A DNA stretch of 64,000 nt from Erythrobacter sp. (GTDB lineage: Bacteria > Pseudomonadota > Alphaproteobacteria > Sphingomonadales > Sphingomonadaceae). The notes below the pieces were generated by a model, which saw only the letters and a list, made by a program, of their open reading frames with translations, searched no databases and had not been told where the DNA came from. Location of the stretch: NCBI GenBank assembly GCA_025698865.1, contig JAILWQ010000001.1, positions 983,940 through 1,047,939 of the forward strand, read 5' to 3'. This document shows, in pieces, positions 25,981 to 35,346 of this stretch (positions within the stretch are counted from its first letter, which is position 1; every line of letters starts with the position of its first letter). The position numbers were made by a program, and so were the translations under genes.

Positions 25981-28349
25981 TGTCCGATCCGCGCGGTCAG
26001 CTGAACGCCGTAGAAGCGCGGTTCGGCCGGAATGAAGGTCGGCCGGCCGAAGGCTCCGCCCGTGTTGCCCGCGTCGAGCAGGTAGCGTTCGTTGGTGGCA
26101 TTGCGGATGAACCCCGCGATCTCGAACCGCTCGTCGGCGAAGGAGACGCCGGCGCGCGCATTGAGAAGCGTCACAGCTTCCTGGGAAATGCGCAGGCTGT
26201 TCGGCACTTCGAAAAAGATCCTGCTCCGATGCGTGACTGACGGCGTGGCGAACAGCCTTACACCCGGTGCGAGCGGATAGTCGACGGTGAATCCGGCGGC
26301 GGCCTGCCATTCGGGCTGAAGGCGGAACCGATCGCCCGCGACCGTGCCGTTGATCGGATCATCGTCGATCCCGCCGTCTATGTAGCCGACATTGCCGAAG
26401 ACGCGCAGCCAGTCTGTCGGCCGCAGATTGAGCTCGGCCTCGACGCCGAGATTGCTTGCCGAACCGACGCTCTGCGTGACGGTCGTGCCGAGCGGCAGGC
26501 CCGACGGATCGTTCGGATCGGAGATGGTCCGGGTGGTCTGGAAGTTGCTGTAATCCTGATGATAGACGCCCAGCGAACCGGAGATGGCGCGCGACCCGAA
26601 CTTGATCCCGCCTTCGTAGTTCCACACCACCTCTTCGGGGATGACGTTGACGTTGGGCAGCACCTGCGTTCCCGCCCGTCGCGCGCCCAGCGAGACGACC
26701 GGAGAGCGGCGGCCCTTGGATATCGTCGCGAAGACGTTGAGATCCGGAGTGATGCGGTAGAGCGCGTTGAAGCGCGGCAACACTGCGGAGAAGCTGCGAT
26801 CCGCCTCGAAGGTGCGCCCACCGGTGTCGATCTGTCCCGGAATGAGCGGTGCGCCCGAAAGCACCGAATTGGGCACGTTCGTCACGAAGCCGGAGCGACG
26901 CTGCTCGATCAGCAGGCGGGCACCTGCGGTGATCTCGAATGCGTCGCCCGGTATAAACGTTGCATCCGCAAAGACGGAATAACTCTCGTTGTTGCCCTGA
27001 TTTTCGAACACCGAGCTGTACGGAATGGCGGTCGCAGCACCGCCGGTGGCGAGCTGGGTAACCAGTGCGGCGGGAACAGTGCCGTCCGGTGCCACACAGG
27101 GGATGCCGGGAACGACCGGCGCCAGCCCCAGCGAGGTGGTAAGGCACTGGAGAAACACGCCCTCCTCGGTCGAGAACGGCACGCGCTGAAGATTGTCCTC
27201 GGTGAAGAAGTTCCAGCCGAAGGCCGCGCGCCACTGCGGATCGACATAGGTGAAGCGCCCCTCGTGACTGATCTGGTGGCCCTTCGCGATCTCCCCGAAC
27301 TCGAGAAATGGCGCGGGGCCGCCATCGGCGTCGAACACTTCGCGGCTGTCGAATTCGCGATAGCCGTTGACGGTGGTGAAGGTCAGCCCATCGTCCAGGA
27401 CATATTCGGCTGTCAGATTGGCGTCGTAGACTTCGCGGTCGAGGCCGAGCTGGCTGTCGCCCAGTGCCTGTTCCGAGAAGGGCGAACCGCCCAGAAATGC
27501 CCGGCCGAACGGATCGGCGGGTCCGTCAGGCGTCGGGAAAGTGTCCGAGATGAAAGGCGTTCCGCCATGGCGCTGCCGGTCGAAGGTGCCGATCAGGTCG
27601 ACCGTCAGCCGGTCCCCCGGGGTGAAGCGCAGCGAGCCGCGCACGCCCAGCTGGTCCTGCGCGTAGAGGTCCTCTTCCTGCGAAGGCGCAAGATTTTCGA
27701 CATAGCCGTCGCGCGTCCGCCATTCGAACGCGACACGGCCGGCGACGACGTCCGATCCCGCATTGACGAAACCCGATACGAGCGTCTGGTCGAAATTGCC
27801 GTACCCGCCGGTCAGCTCGGCGGAGAATCCGGGACGCGGCCGGGCGGAGACGAGGCTGATCGCCCCGACCGCGGATGCGGTGCCGAACAGCGTCGCCTGC
27901 GGTCCCTTGATCACCTCCACCCGGTCGAGATCGTAGATCGCCTGGTAGGAACCGCGCGAGCGCGAGATGTCGACGCCGTTATAATAGAGAGTGACGCGCG
28001 GCCCCTGTTGTGCCGAGCCGCTGTCCGAGGTGATTCCGCGGATCACGATGCCCGGATTGTTGGCGCTCTGCTCCTGGATGTTGAGCCCGGGAACATAGTT
28101 CGACAGTTCGTCGAGATCGGTAACGCCGAGCTCGGCAATCCCTTCGCCGGTCAGCGCGGAAATGGTGATCGGCACGTCGAGCGCGCGCTGCTCGATGAGC
28201 TGGGCGGTAACGATGATCTCGTTATCGGCCTGCGCGACCTCCGCCTCTCCGTCCTCGGGCCGCGCGGGCGCCTGCGCCTGGGCGGACTGGAAAGGAAAGG
28301 CGGAAGCAGCGCACAGCAAGGCCGCGCGGCGAAGCGAAATGTAGTTCAT
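25977..28349 (-). CDS. TonB-dependent outer-membrane receptor, coupled to PhoD-like phosphatase
   Basis: A 790-residue outer-membrane receptor. Signal peptide MNYISLRRAALLCAASAFPF…AQA, a TonB-box-like DNEIIVTAQ at about 43-51, a plug domain with ISALTGEGIAELGVTDLDEL, IQEQSANNPGIVIRGI and DRVEVIKGPQATLFGT, then a 22-strand type barrel ending PRFYGVQLTARIGQ. It lacks the carboxypeptidase-regulatory N-terminal domain seen in the receptor on the other strand. Energised by TonB-ExbB-ExbD, it would import a ligand too big for porins; coupling to the PhoD-like gene (4-base overlap) suggests an organophosphate. Plug wording resembles receptors of the FhuA/iron family, so the ligand remains open. Confidence 0.92.
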   Translation of the reverse strand: MNYISLRRAALLCAASAFPFQSAQAQAPARPEDGEAEVAQADNEIIVTAQLIEQRALDVPITISALTGEGIAELGVTDLDELSNYVPGLNIQEQSANNPGIVIRGITSDSGSAQQGPRVTLYYNGVDISRSRGSYQAIYDLDRVEVIKGPQATLFGTASAVGAISLVSARPRPGFSAELTGGYGNFDQTLVSGFVNAGSDVVAGRVAFEWRTRDGYVENLAPSQEEDLYAQDQLGVRGSLRFTPGDRLTVDLIGTFDRQRHGGTPFISDTFPTPDGPADPFGRAFLGGSPFSEQALGDSQLGLDREVYDANLTAEYVLDDGLTFTTVNGYREFDSREVFDADGGPAPFLEFGEIAKGHQISHEGRFTYVDPQWRAAFGWNFFTEDNLQRVPFSTEEGVFLQCLTTSLGLAPVVPGIPCVAPDGTVPAALVTQLATGGAATAIPYSSVFENQGNNESYSVFADATFIPGDAFEITAGARLLIEQRRSGFVTNVPNSVLSGAPLIPGQIDTGGRTFEADRSFSAVLPRFNALYRITPDLNVFATISKGRRSPVVSLGARRAGTQVLPNVNVIPEEVVWNYEGGIKFGSRAISGSLGVYHQDYSNFQTTRTISDPNDPSGLPLGTTVTQSVGSASNLGVEAELNLRPTDWLRVFGNVGYIDGGIDDDPINGTVAGDRFRLQPEWQAAAGFTVDYPLAPGVRLFATPSVTHRSRIFFEVPNSLRISQEAVTLLNARAGVSFADERFEIAGFIRNATNERYLLDAGNTGGAFGRPTFIPAEPRFYGVQLTARIGQ

Positions 28350-28563
28350 GAAGCCCCTCGTTCTGAAAGCGAGGCCCCTTTTTCAGAGCTGCATGAAATG
28401 CTCGCGTCGGTTTTCTTTCAAACCGGAGACTGACGGAAATTTCGTGCCGATACATTGGCCAATAATCCGAAAGCTGTGGGTTGTAGGCGAACTGTAACCC
28501 GCCGGAAGCGGTTGCGTCACAATCCGCCCCTACCGGCCCTCCCCACAAACGGAGGGCAAATTC
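28350..28563. promoter_or_regulatory. Divergent promoter region between two TonB receptor genes
   Basis: A 214-base region carries the starts of both phosphorus-linked operons. AT-rich stretches around 28384-28470 (gctgcatgaaatgctcgcg, tacattggccaataatccg) are the likely promoter cores. A weak direct repeat TTGTA-N6-CTGTA at 28481-28496 has the 11-base phase of a PHO box but lacks its CA-rich halves, so PhoB control is only a guess. GGAGGG lies before the plus-strand ATG at 28564. Confidence 0.35.
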
Positions 28564-31392
28564 ATGAACAACAGAACCCGGCTGTTCGTCGGTGCGGCTG
28601 TCGCCGCGCTGTCGATCGCCACACCTGCCATCGCGGGCGAAATCGACGGTCTGGTGACCGATGCGAGCGACACCATCGCGCTGCGTTCGGCGCAGGTCCG
28701 CATCCTCGAACTGAACCGCACCGCCACGACCGAACGCGACGGCACGTTCCGCTTCACCGATGTGCCCGCCGGCACCTACACACTCGAATTCATCTATGTC
28801 GGGGCCGAACCGCAGACCCGCACGGTCGAAGTGCCGGCCACCGGTAGCGTGCGCGCCAAGGTCGCTCTGGCCGGGATCGGCGCGGGCGACCAGATCCTCG
28901 TCATCGGCCAGGCCGCCAACCTTTCCAGTGCCCTTTCCCGCAAGCGCGAGAACGACACCGTCTCCGACGTGGTGACGCGAGACGGGATCGGGCAGTTTCC
29001 CGACCAGAACGTCGCCGAGAGCCTGCGCCGCCTGCCCGGCGTCAACGTACTCAACGATCAGGGCGAGGGGCGCTTCGTATCGATCCGCGGGCTCGATCCC
29101 AGCCTCAACGCGACCTCGCTCAACGGGGTGCGCTTGCCATCGCCCGAAAGCGACGTGCGCGCGGTTGCGCTCGACGTGATCTCCAGCGACATCATCGAAT
29201 CGATCGAGGTGAAGAAATCGCTCACCCCGGACATGGACGGGGACACGATCGGTGCCTCCGTCGAGATCGAGACCACCAGCGCCTTCGACCGCCGCCGCGA
29301 CCTGCTCTCGGTCCGGCTCGAAGGCAGCTACAACGATTTCGCCGATGAGCTCTCGCCCAAGGGCAGCGTCGATTTCACCTACAAGGTGAGCGACAATTTC
29401 GGCGTGTCGGGCGGCGTGTCCTATTATCGCCGCCAGTTCGAGACCGACAATATCGAAGCCGACAGTTACGAATTGGATGACGGCCTCGTCTATTTCGAGG
29501 ATCTCGAATATCGCGACTACGATGTCGAGCGAGAGAGGATCAGCGCCACGCTCGGCCTCGATTTCCGGGCCGGCGATTCAACCGAGCTCTACCTGCGCGG
29601 CATCTACAGCCAGTTCGACGATCAGGAGTACCGCCGCCGCCTGGTCTTCGATCTGGGCGATGCGACCGTGTCGGGTGGCGCCGACGACCTGATCTACACC
29701 GATGACGAGGCCATCACGATCGAGCGCGACGTGAAGGACCGTTTCGAGAGCCAGAAGATCCGCAACCTGGTCTTCGGCGGTGAGAGCGACTGGAGCAACT
29801 GGTTCGCAGAATATTCCGTCAGCTGGTCGAAGGCGAGCGAGCGCGAGAATGGCAGCATCGACCCTGCCACCTTCGAGCGCGAATATCAGGGCGAGGGCTT
29901 GCGACTGGGTTTCGATCTGACCGATGAGCGGATTCCGAAATACGAGGTGCTCGCGCAGCCGGGTGATTTCTACGACCCGGCCGCATTCGGCTTGAACGAT
30001 ATCGAGCTGGTCGCGCTATCTGACGCGCAGGACGAGGAATACGCGCTGCGCTTCGATGTGGGTCGCCGCTTCATTGCGGACACCGGCGAATTCACCGTAC
30101 AGGCGGGCGCCAAGGGCCGGTTCCGCGAGAAGAGCTACAACGGCACGGTCGAGTTCTACGAGAACGGCGACCTGACCCTTGCCGATGTGCTGGGCCGCGG
30201 ACCGACCTATCGCCTCGCGGACATCTCGCCGGTGCCCGGCTATGGCGAGGTGCGTGATTTCTTCAGCGAAAATCGCGGAGATTTCGAACTGCAACCGGTC
30301 GACAGCGCCTTCGATTCCGCAGCGGAGGACTTCGTCGTCGAGGAAGATATCCTCGCCGGCTACCTCCTCGGTCGCTGGGACAGCGCCACGCTGACGGTGA
30401 TCGGCGGTGTGCGTTACGAGGATACGGCCAACACCCTGTCCGGAAACGACGTGCTACTGGTGGAGGAGGACGGCACCCTGCCCGACGGCACGATCGCGGG
30501 CGAGGACACGGTGATCGTGACGCCGACCGCGATCGACAAGGATTACGATTACTGGCTGCCGAGCCTCAATGTCCGCTTCGAGGCGGCGCCCGATGTAATC
30601 CTGCGCGCTGCCGGCTATCGTTCGACCGTTCGGCCTGGCCCGTTCCAGCAGGCCCCGCGCTTCGCGGTGGAGGAAGCGGACGACGGCGTGCGCGAAGGCG
30701 CTTTCGGCAACCCCGCCTTGCGCCCGGCCGACGCCTGGAATCTCGACGCAGCCGCCGAGTATTATTTCAGTGGCAACGGCGCGATCTTCGCCTCGCTGTT
30801 CTACAAGCATATCGAGGATTTCATCGTCGAGACGGTTTTCGAGGCCGACGACGAACCGTTCAACGGGGTGTTCCGCGGCACCGCCTTCGACGAGGCGTCG
30901 ATCTTCTTCAACGGCGACGAGGCCGACGTGTTCGGGCTCGAGCTCGGCTTCGCGCAGGCATTCACCGGAGCGCTCGACGGTTTCGTATTGCGCGGGAACT
31001 ATACCTACACCGATGCGGAAGGGACGGTAACGCTGGTCGCCTCGGAAGGCCCGCGCGAAATTCCGCTGCCGACGACCTCGAAGCACACCGCCAACCTGTC
31101 GGTCGGCTTCGACAAGGGGCCGATCGATATCCGTCTGTCGGGCACCTACCGCGACCGCTATCTCGACGAGCTGGGGAGCGAGGCGGCACTCGACCGCTAT
31201 GTCGACGATCACTTCCAGCTCGACCTTTCGGCCAAGTACCGGATCAGCGACCAGATCCAGGTCTTCTACGAATGGGTGAACATCAACGACGCCAAGTATT
31301 TCGCCTACAACAATCTGGGCGGACGGCGAAATCTCTTTCAATACGAAGAATACAACTGGACCATGAAGGGCGGCGTGAGGCTGACATTCTGA
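28564..31392 (+). CDS. TonB-dependent receptor with N-terminal carboxypeptidase-regulatory domain, coupled to phytase
   Basis: A 942-residue outer-membrane receptor. Signal peptide MNNRTRLFVGAAVAALSIAT…AIA, then a CarboxypepD-reg-like sandwich (EIDGLVTDASDTIALRSAQV, DGTFRFTDVPAGTYTLEFIY) at about 25-110, a plug with RRLPGVNVLNDQGEGRFVSI, RGLDPSLNATSLNGVRLPSP and an IESIEVKKSLTPDMDGD segment, and a barrel ending in NWTMKGGVRLTF. The plug SVKKSLTPDMDGD pattern is characteristic of the large TonB receptor clade that sphingomonads and Caulobacter pair with hydrolases. Its TGA overlaps the ATG of the phytase gene (TGATG at 31390-31394), tying it to phytate or its lower inositol phosphates. Confidence 0.93.
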   Translation: MNNRTRLFVGAAVAALSIATPAIAGEIDGLVTDASDTIALRSAQVRILELNRTATTERDGTFRFTDVPAGTYTLEFIYVGAEPQTRTVEVPATGSVRAKVALAGIGAGDQILVIGQAANLSSALSRKRENDTVSDVVTRDGIGQFPDQNVAESLRRLPGVNVLNDQGEGRFVSIRGLDPSLNATSLNGVRLPSPESDVRAVALDVISSDIIESIEVKKSLTPDMDGDTIGASVEIETTSAFDRRRDLLSVRLEGSYNDFADELSPKGSVDFTYKVSDNFGVSGGVSYYRRQFETDNIEADSYELDDGLVYFEDLEYRDYDVERERISATLGLDFRAGDSTELYLRGIYSQFDDQEYRRRLVFDLGDATVSGGADDLIYTDDEAITIERDVKDRFESQKIRNLVFGGESDWSNWFAEYSVSWSKASERENGSIDPATFEREYQGEGLRLGFDLTDERIPKYEVLAQPGDFYDPAAFGLNDIELVALSDAQDEEYALRFDVGRRFIADTGEFTVQAGAKGRFREKSYNGTVEFYENGDLTLADVLGRGPTYRLADISPVPGYGEVRDFFSENRGDFELQPVDSAFDSAAEDFVVEEDILAGYLLGRWDSATLTVIGGVRYEDTANTLSGNDVLLVEEDGTLPDGTIAGEDTVIVTPTAIDKDYDYWLPSLNVRFEAAPDVILRAAGYRSTVRPGPFQQAPRFAVEEADDGVREGAFGNPALRPADAWNLDAAAEYYFSGNGAIFASLFYKHIEDFIVETVFEADDEPFNGVFRGTAFDEASIFFNGDEADVFGLELGFAQAFTGALDGFVLRGNYTYTDAEGTVTLVASEGPREIPLPTTSKHTANLSVGFDKGPIDIRLSGTYRDRYLDELGSEAALDRYVDDHFQLDLSAKYRISDQIQVFYEWVNINDAKYFAYNNLGGRRNLFQYEEYNWTMKGGVRLTF

Positions 31393-32405
31393 TGAAAAAA
31401 GCGATACTGACCACCACCGGCCTCGCGATGCTCGCCGCCGGCTGCACCACCGTTCCCGTCACTGGCGATCCTGCCGTTCCGGTCTATGCGGTTGCCGAGA
31501 CACGACCGGTCGCGACAGTCAACGAGGACGCGGCCGACGATCCGGCGATCTGGCGCAATCCGGAAGATGGCGCGGCCAGCCTGATCGTCGGGACCGACAA
31601 GAAAGACGGGCTATACGTCTACGATCTGTCGGGCGAGATTCGTGACTTCGCTGCGGCCCCGGCACTCAACAATGTCGATCTGGTCGACATGGGCGAGGCG
31701 GGCGTAATCGCGCTGGCAAGCGATCGCAGCGACCTCGCCAATTCGCGCATTGCGCTGTTCCGCCTCGACACGCGGGCGGCGAAGCTGGTTCCCCTCGGCA
31801 CCGTGGCGAGCGGTCCGGGCGAGGGTTACGGCATCTGTGCGTACAATCGCGGCGGCGAACTGGTCGCCTATGTCGCGCCAAAATCGGGCGAGATCCGCGA
31901 ATATCGCATCGCGCTCGGCACGACACCGGGCTCTACCCTGCTCCGGACCATGCGCGTGGCGAGCCAGCCGGAAGGCTGCGCGATCGATCCGCGCGACGGC
32001 ACGCTCTATATCGGCGAAGAGGTGGCCGGCATCTGGCGCTTCGCTGCCGGAAGCACCGAGGGAACGCTGGTCGCGCCCATCGACAACCGCCATCTCGTCG
32101 CCGATCTCGAAGGGCTGGCGCTGGTGCCCGAAGGCGATCGGGGTGGCTGGCTCTACGCATCGAGCCAGGGGGACAGCACCTATATGCGCTATGCCCTGCC
32201 GGACATGACCCCTGCGGGCCGTTTCCGGATCGCTGCGGGCACGTTCGGGGCGACCGAGGAAACCGACGGGATCGAGGTGATGCGCGGCGATTTCGGCCCG
32301 GACTTTCCGGGCGGGCTCTTCATTGCGCAGGACGGGGTGACCGAAAGCGGGGCTCAGAACTTCAAGCTGGTCCCGCTGGCCGCGATCGAGGACGCGTTAA
32401 ACTAG
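31392..32405 (+). CDS. Beta-propeller phytase, lipoprotein
   Basis: A 337-residue enzyme that hydrolyses phytate (inositol hexakisphosphate), releasing phosphate; characterised family members use calcium. The N terminus MKKAILTTTGLAMLAAGC has a lipobox (LAAGC), so the protein is a lipoprotein of the outer or inner membrane. Propeller motifs seen in order: AADDPAIWRNPEDGAASLIVG, GTDKKDGLYVYDLSG, NNVDLVD, GPGEGYGICAY, QPEGCAIDPRDGTLYIGEE, VADLEGLALVPEG, ASSQGDSTYMRY and EETDGIEVM. The DDPAxW, NNVD and EGC motifs are hallmarks of the family. Translationally coupled to the preceding TonB receptor. Confidence 0.92.
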   Translation: MKKAILTTTGLAMLAAGCTTVPVTGDPAVPVYAVAETRPVATVNEDAADDPAIWRNPEDGAASLIVGTDKKDGLYVYDLSGEIRDFAAAPALNNVDLVDMGEAGVIALASDRSDLANSRIALFRLDTRAAKLVPLGTVASGPGEGYGICAYNRGGELVAYVAPKSGEIREYRIALGTTPGSTLLRTMRVASQPEGCAIDPRDGTLYIGEEVAGIWRFAAGSTEGTLVAPIDNRHLVADLEGLALVPEGDRGGWLYASSQGDSTYMRYALPDMTPAGRFRIAAGTFGATEETDGIEVMRGDFGPDFPGGLFIAQDGVTESGAQNFKLVPLAAIEDALN

Positions 32406-32420
32406 CGCGAGGGCAGCGCT

Positions 32421-34892
32421 TCACTGCCTCGCTATCGCTGTCAGTTTCGAACGCGCTTCGCCAATTCGCGTGACCAGGCCGGGCGGGATGTCGGCGCCGT
32501 AGCTCTTGCGGAAGTTCTCTTCCGAGAAGTCCAGGGCCGCCAGCAGATCCTGCGCCGCGGCACGCGCCGCCTGTGGATCGGTGCTGCCGACATGGTCGAT
32601 CCAGACCGGCTGGGTGTGCGCGAAATGCGTGTAGGACATGATCGGCCATGCGGTCTCCCCGCCGACCGCGCGCGCCGCGACCCATCCGCCGGCAGGCAGA
32701 TCCACCGATCCGCGATAGGTGCGCTCGCCTTTGCCCTCGAACCCTTCCAGCGTCTGGACAACCGTGCCGTTGACCAGGATTTCCACCCGGTCGACGGCAC
32801 CGACACTGACGAGGTCGAGCGACCAGTCGCGCGTCCCGCTGCCGACGACATCGCCCGGCGTCTGCCCGTCGATCTCGAACAGGATCGCGGGGCCGGTCGT
32901 GACGAAACCCCGGCCATCGCGAACCTGTTCGACCGCGGCGGAATATCCCTCGGCTGCACCGGTCGCGGGAACATAGGACCGCGCGGTGCCGATGGCGGGA
33001 AGGCGGTAGAAATTCGCCATCATGTCCGTGCCCGAGGTCACCGGCATGGCGCGGCCGATATTGAGGAAGCGATACCAGGCCTGCGCCGTGCCAAGCGGGC
33101 TGGTCCACTGGCAGACGAGCTCGATCCCGATGCCGTCCGACAGCACTCCGTCGATCACCAGTTCCTGCGGCAGCGGGTTCGCCGCGAGATCCGCGAACGG
33201 ATCGGTATCCCCGCCGACCGGATGGACATAGGTCGCCAGCGCGCCCTGCGCCTTGGCGAACGGGTTCACCAGTCCGTTGTGAAGATCGCGGTTGCCATAG
33301 ACCGGCACGTTCGGGCCGAAGAACCACGGCTGAAACGCGGTGGTCGCACCGATCATCCCGATATGTCCGTGATAGTCGGAGCGCACCTCCTGCGTCAGCC
33401 AGGCGGTCGTGCCATCGGGCGCCGAGGCCTTCTGCCCGATCCGGTCCGCATCAATGAAGCGGTTATACTGGTTCCACGCCATCGGCGCGCCATAGTCCAG
33501 ATCTTCGCCGCGCATGGGCAGGAGCAGATCGGGCAAGGCCAGTTCGCTGACGCCGCTGCCATTGAGATGCGTGTGATAGTCGGCCGACACGTAGCCGGCT
33601 TCATGCGCGTCCCAGATCCGCTGAACGTCCAGCGCGGTATCGGTCTCGCGTCCGGCAACGACGCGCACTGTTTTCGTCTCCGGCAAGGAGAAAGGGCCGT
33701 GTGTCGCCACGATGCGGTATTCGCCCGCCGGAAGATTCAGTGTCGTGGGGCCGTCGATATAGAAATAGACCGGTCCGTTCTGGTTGTCGACGAAGGTCGA
33801 TCCGACGGGGTTCGTGACCGGATGCCCGTCGGCTCGCGTGATCGACACTCTCGCGGCGATCGGTGTCCCTGTCTTGCCGTTGCCCTCGTCCGCGCCGCGC
33901 ACCGCAATTGCCAGATCGCCCAGGCCGGTGCCGTAATCCCATCTGGTGACGCGGAGCTCTTCGGGCGCGCCGCCGGCCGCGTCGATCCGCATCAGGTGAA
34001 ACTGCTGCTGCGCGTTGGCCTCGACGTAATAGATGTGCGACCCGTCTGCGGACCATGCGGGGAACAATGCCTTCTTGTCTGGATCGGTCAGCCAGCGCGG
34101 ATAGGCCGGACGGTCTACGTCCATGACCGCCAGACGGACCATATTGCCCTCGCCGACACCATAGACGATGGCATGCTCGGTCGGATGCACATCCGGGCTC
34201 AGATGCGCCATCCAGCCCTGCTCGAACAGGACTTCGCCTTCGGCGGTGTCGTCTTGCGTGTCCGGCGCGGGACGCAGGTCGCGGATACGGACGCCCTGCC
34301 CCGGACCTGCCGCCTCTTGATAGACCAGCCTGCCGTCCGCCAGAGTCCGGGCTGCCCGGGCGACCCGAGACCCTTTCGTCAGTTGTTGGTCGGCGCCAGT
34401 CGCCAGATCGCGCTTCCACAGATCGAGGTTCCCGGCGCGAGCCGAGGTATAGAGCAGCGCCTTGCCGTCGCGGGTGAACTCGGGATCGAGATCGATCGCC
34501 GGGGTATCGATGGTCAGCAGCTGTTGGCCGTCGCGCGTGATCACGACGATGCCGGTGTCCGATCCCTCATCCCGGACGAACGCGATACGCTGGCCGTCAG
34601 GCGACCAGCGCGGGCGGGAATCGATGCCGCCGGCATTGGTCAGGCGCCGTGCGACGCCGCTGTCGATATCCAGCAGCCAAAGCCAACCCTGATGCGCGAA
34701 GGCGAGGATTTTCCCATCGGGCGAAGGCGCCGGATAGACCGGCCCTGAAGACAGGATCGGCAGATGCTCCTGCTCCAGATAGAGCTGGTGCCCGTACCCT
34801 TCCACCTTTGGATAGTGCCGCTCCCACTGCGCAGACGCAGGGACGGACACGATGGCGAGAGCAAGCGCGAGCAGCGGCGAGGGAGATTTCAT
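32421..34892 (-). CDS. Exported beta-propeller / PHP-type (CehA/McbA-like) metallohydrolase
   Basis: An 823-residue exported protein. The signal peptide is MKSPSPLLALALAIVSVPAS with cleavage near SAQ. Residues about 40-320 carry TolB/DPP-like propeller blades, each with a PxWSPDGxxIAF-like repeat (PAPSPDGKILAFA, PRWSPDGQRIAFV, PEFTRDGKALLYT, PAWSADGSHIYYV). The C-terminal half has a PHP-like metal site YVSADYHTHLNGSG near residue 455, DLLLPMRGEDLDYGAPMAWN and late YVHPVGG and SGTDMM segments, as in CehA/McbA carbaryl-hydrolase-like metalloenzymes. The start at 34892 begins the signal sequence. It is convergent with the phytase gene, 15 bases between stops. Substrate unknown; phosphoester or amide hydrolysis is possible. 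Confidence 0.85.
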   Translation of the reverse strand: MKSPSPLLALALAIVSVPASAQWERHYPKVEGYGHQLYLEQEHLPILSSGPVYPAPSPDGKILAFAHQGWLWLLDIDSGVARRLTNAGGIDSRPRWSPDGQRIAFVRDEGSDTGIVVITRDGQQLLTIDTPAIDLDPEFTRDGKALLYTSARAGNLDLWKRDLATGADQQLTKGSRVARAARTLADGRLVYQEAAGPGQGVRIRDLRPAPDTQDDTAEGEVLFEQGWMAHLSPDVHPTEHAIVYGVGEGNMVRLAVMDVDRPAYPRWLTDPDKKALFPAWSADGSHIYYVEANAQQQFHLMRIDAAGGAPEELRVTRWDYGTGLGDLAIAVRGADEGNGKTGTPIAARVSITRADGHPVTNPVGSTFVDNQNGPVYFYIDGPTTLNLPAGEYRIVATHGPFSLPETKTVRVVAGRETDTALDVQRIWDAHEAGYVSADYHTHLNGSGVSELALPDLLLPMRGEDLDYGAPMAWNQYNRFIDADRIGQKASAPDGTTAWLTQEVRSDYHGHIGMIGATTAFQPWFFGPNVPVYGNRDLHNGLVNPFAKAQGALATYVHPVGGDTDPFADLAANPLPQELVIDGVLSDGIGIELVCQWTSPLGTAQAWYRFLNIGRAMPVTSGTDMMANFYRLPAIGTARSYVPATGAAEGYSAAVEQVRDGRGFVTTGPAILFEIDGQTPGDVVGSGTRDWSLDLVSVGAVDRVEILVNGTVVQTLEGFEGKGERTYRGSVDLPAGGWVAARAVGGETAWPIMSYTHFAHTQPVWIDHVGSTDPQAARAAAQDLLAALDFSEENFRKSYGADIPPGLVTRIGEARSKLTAIARQ

Positions 34893-35046
34893 CCCGCCAG
34901 CATATCCGGGTAACGCGCGGATAGCCACTTAGACTGCGCCGATCAGATAACCTATGCCGCAACTGCGGATGCGTTGCGGTCCCAACTCCGCGTGCAATTG
35001 CAGGCTGAAACTGTCGCGGGTCAAAAATGAAAAACGAACGGCCTCG

Positions 35047-35346
35047 CTATTTCTCGGCCTGGAATATTTGCGTTCGATTGAGCGTCAGAAACACCAGTGC
35101 GGCGCCGATCATGACTGTCCCGGACCAAAGAACCGGGCCGAAGATCGGACCTTGGTCGAGGAACGCGCAGACGGCCGCCAGGATCAGCAAGGTCCAGGCG
35201 GTCGTGCGCAATCTCCTCACCAAGCCTGCCGGTGAAGAGGCAAGATACTTCGCCTCGTAATGACGCCGGGTGGTCATTCCGAAGGCGAGAAATCCCGCGC
35301 AGGACATGACGAGAGCGGCAAGGCCCCACAGGCCGACGCTGTTCAT
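35047..35346 (-). CDS. DUF3325 family small membrane protein
   Basis: A 99-residue membrane protein with three predicted helices: SVGLWGLAALVMSCAGFLAF, TAWTLLILAAVCAFL and LWSGTVMIGAALVFLTL. The layout matches DUF3325 proteins, which in proteobacteria follow PepSY genes beside TonB-dependent siderophore receptors. Its ATG overlaps the stop of the PepSY gene as ATGA (35343-35346), so it is the last gene of the iron operon. Role unknown; an iron-reduction or membrane-complex helper is often supposed. Confidence 0.85.
   Translation of the reverse strand: MNSVGLWGLAALVMSCAGFLAFGMTTRRHYEAKYLASSPAGLVRRLRTTAWTLLILAAVCAFLDQGPIFGPVLWSGTVMIGAALVFLTLNRTQIFQAEK

Noticed and set aside
28481..28498. Direct repeat TTGTA-N6-CTGTA as a PHO box
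   Set aside because: Both half-sites lack the CA after TGT expected for PhoB boxes; spacing alone is not enough.
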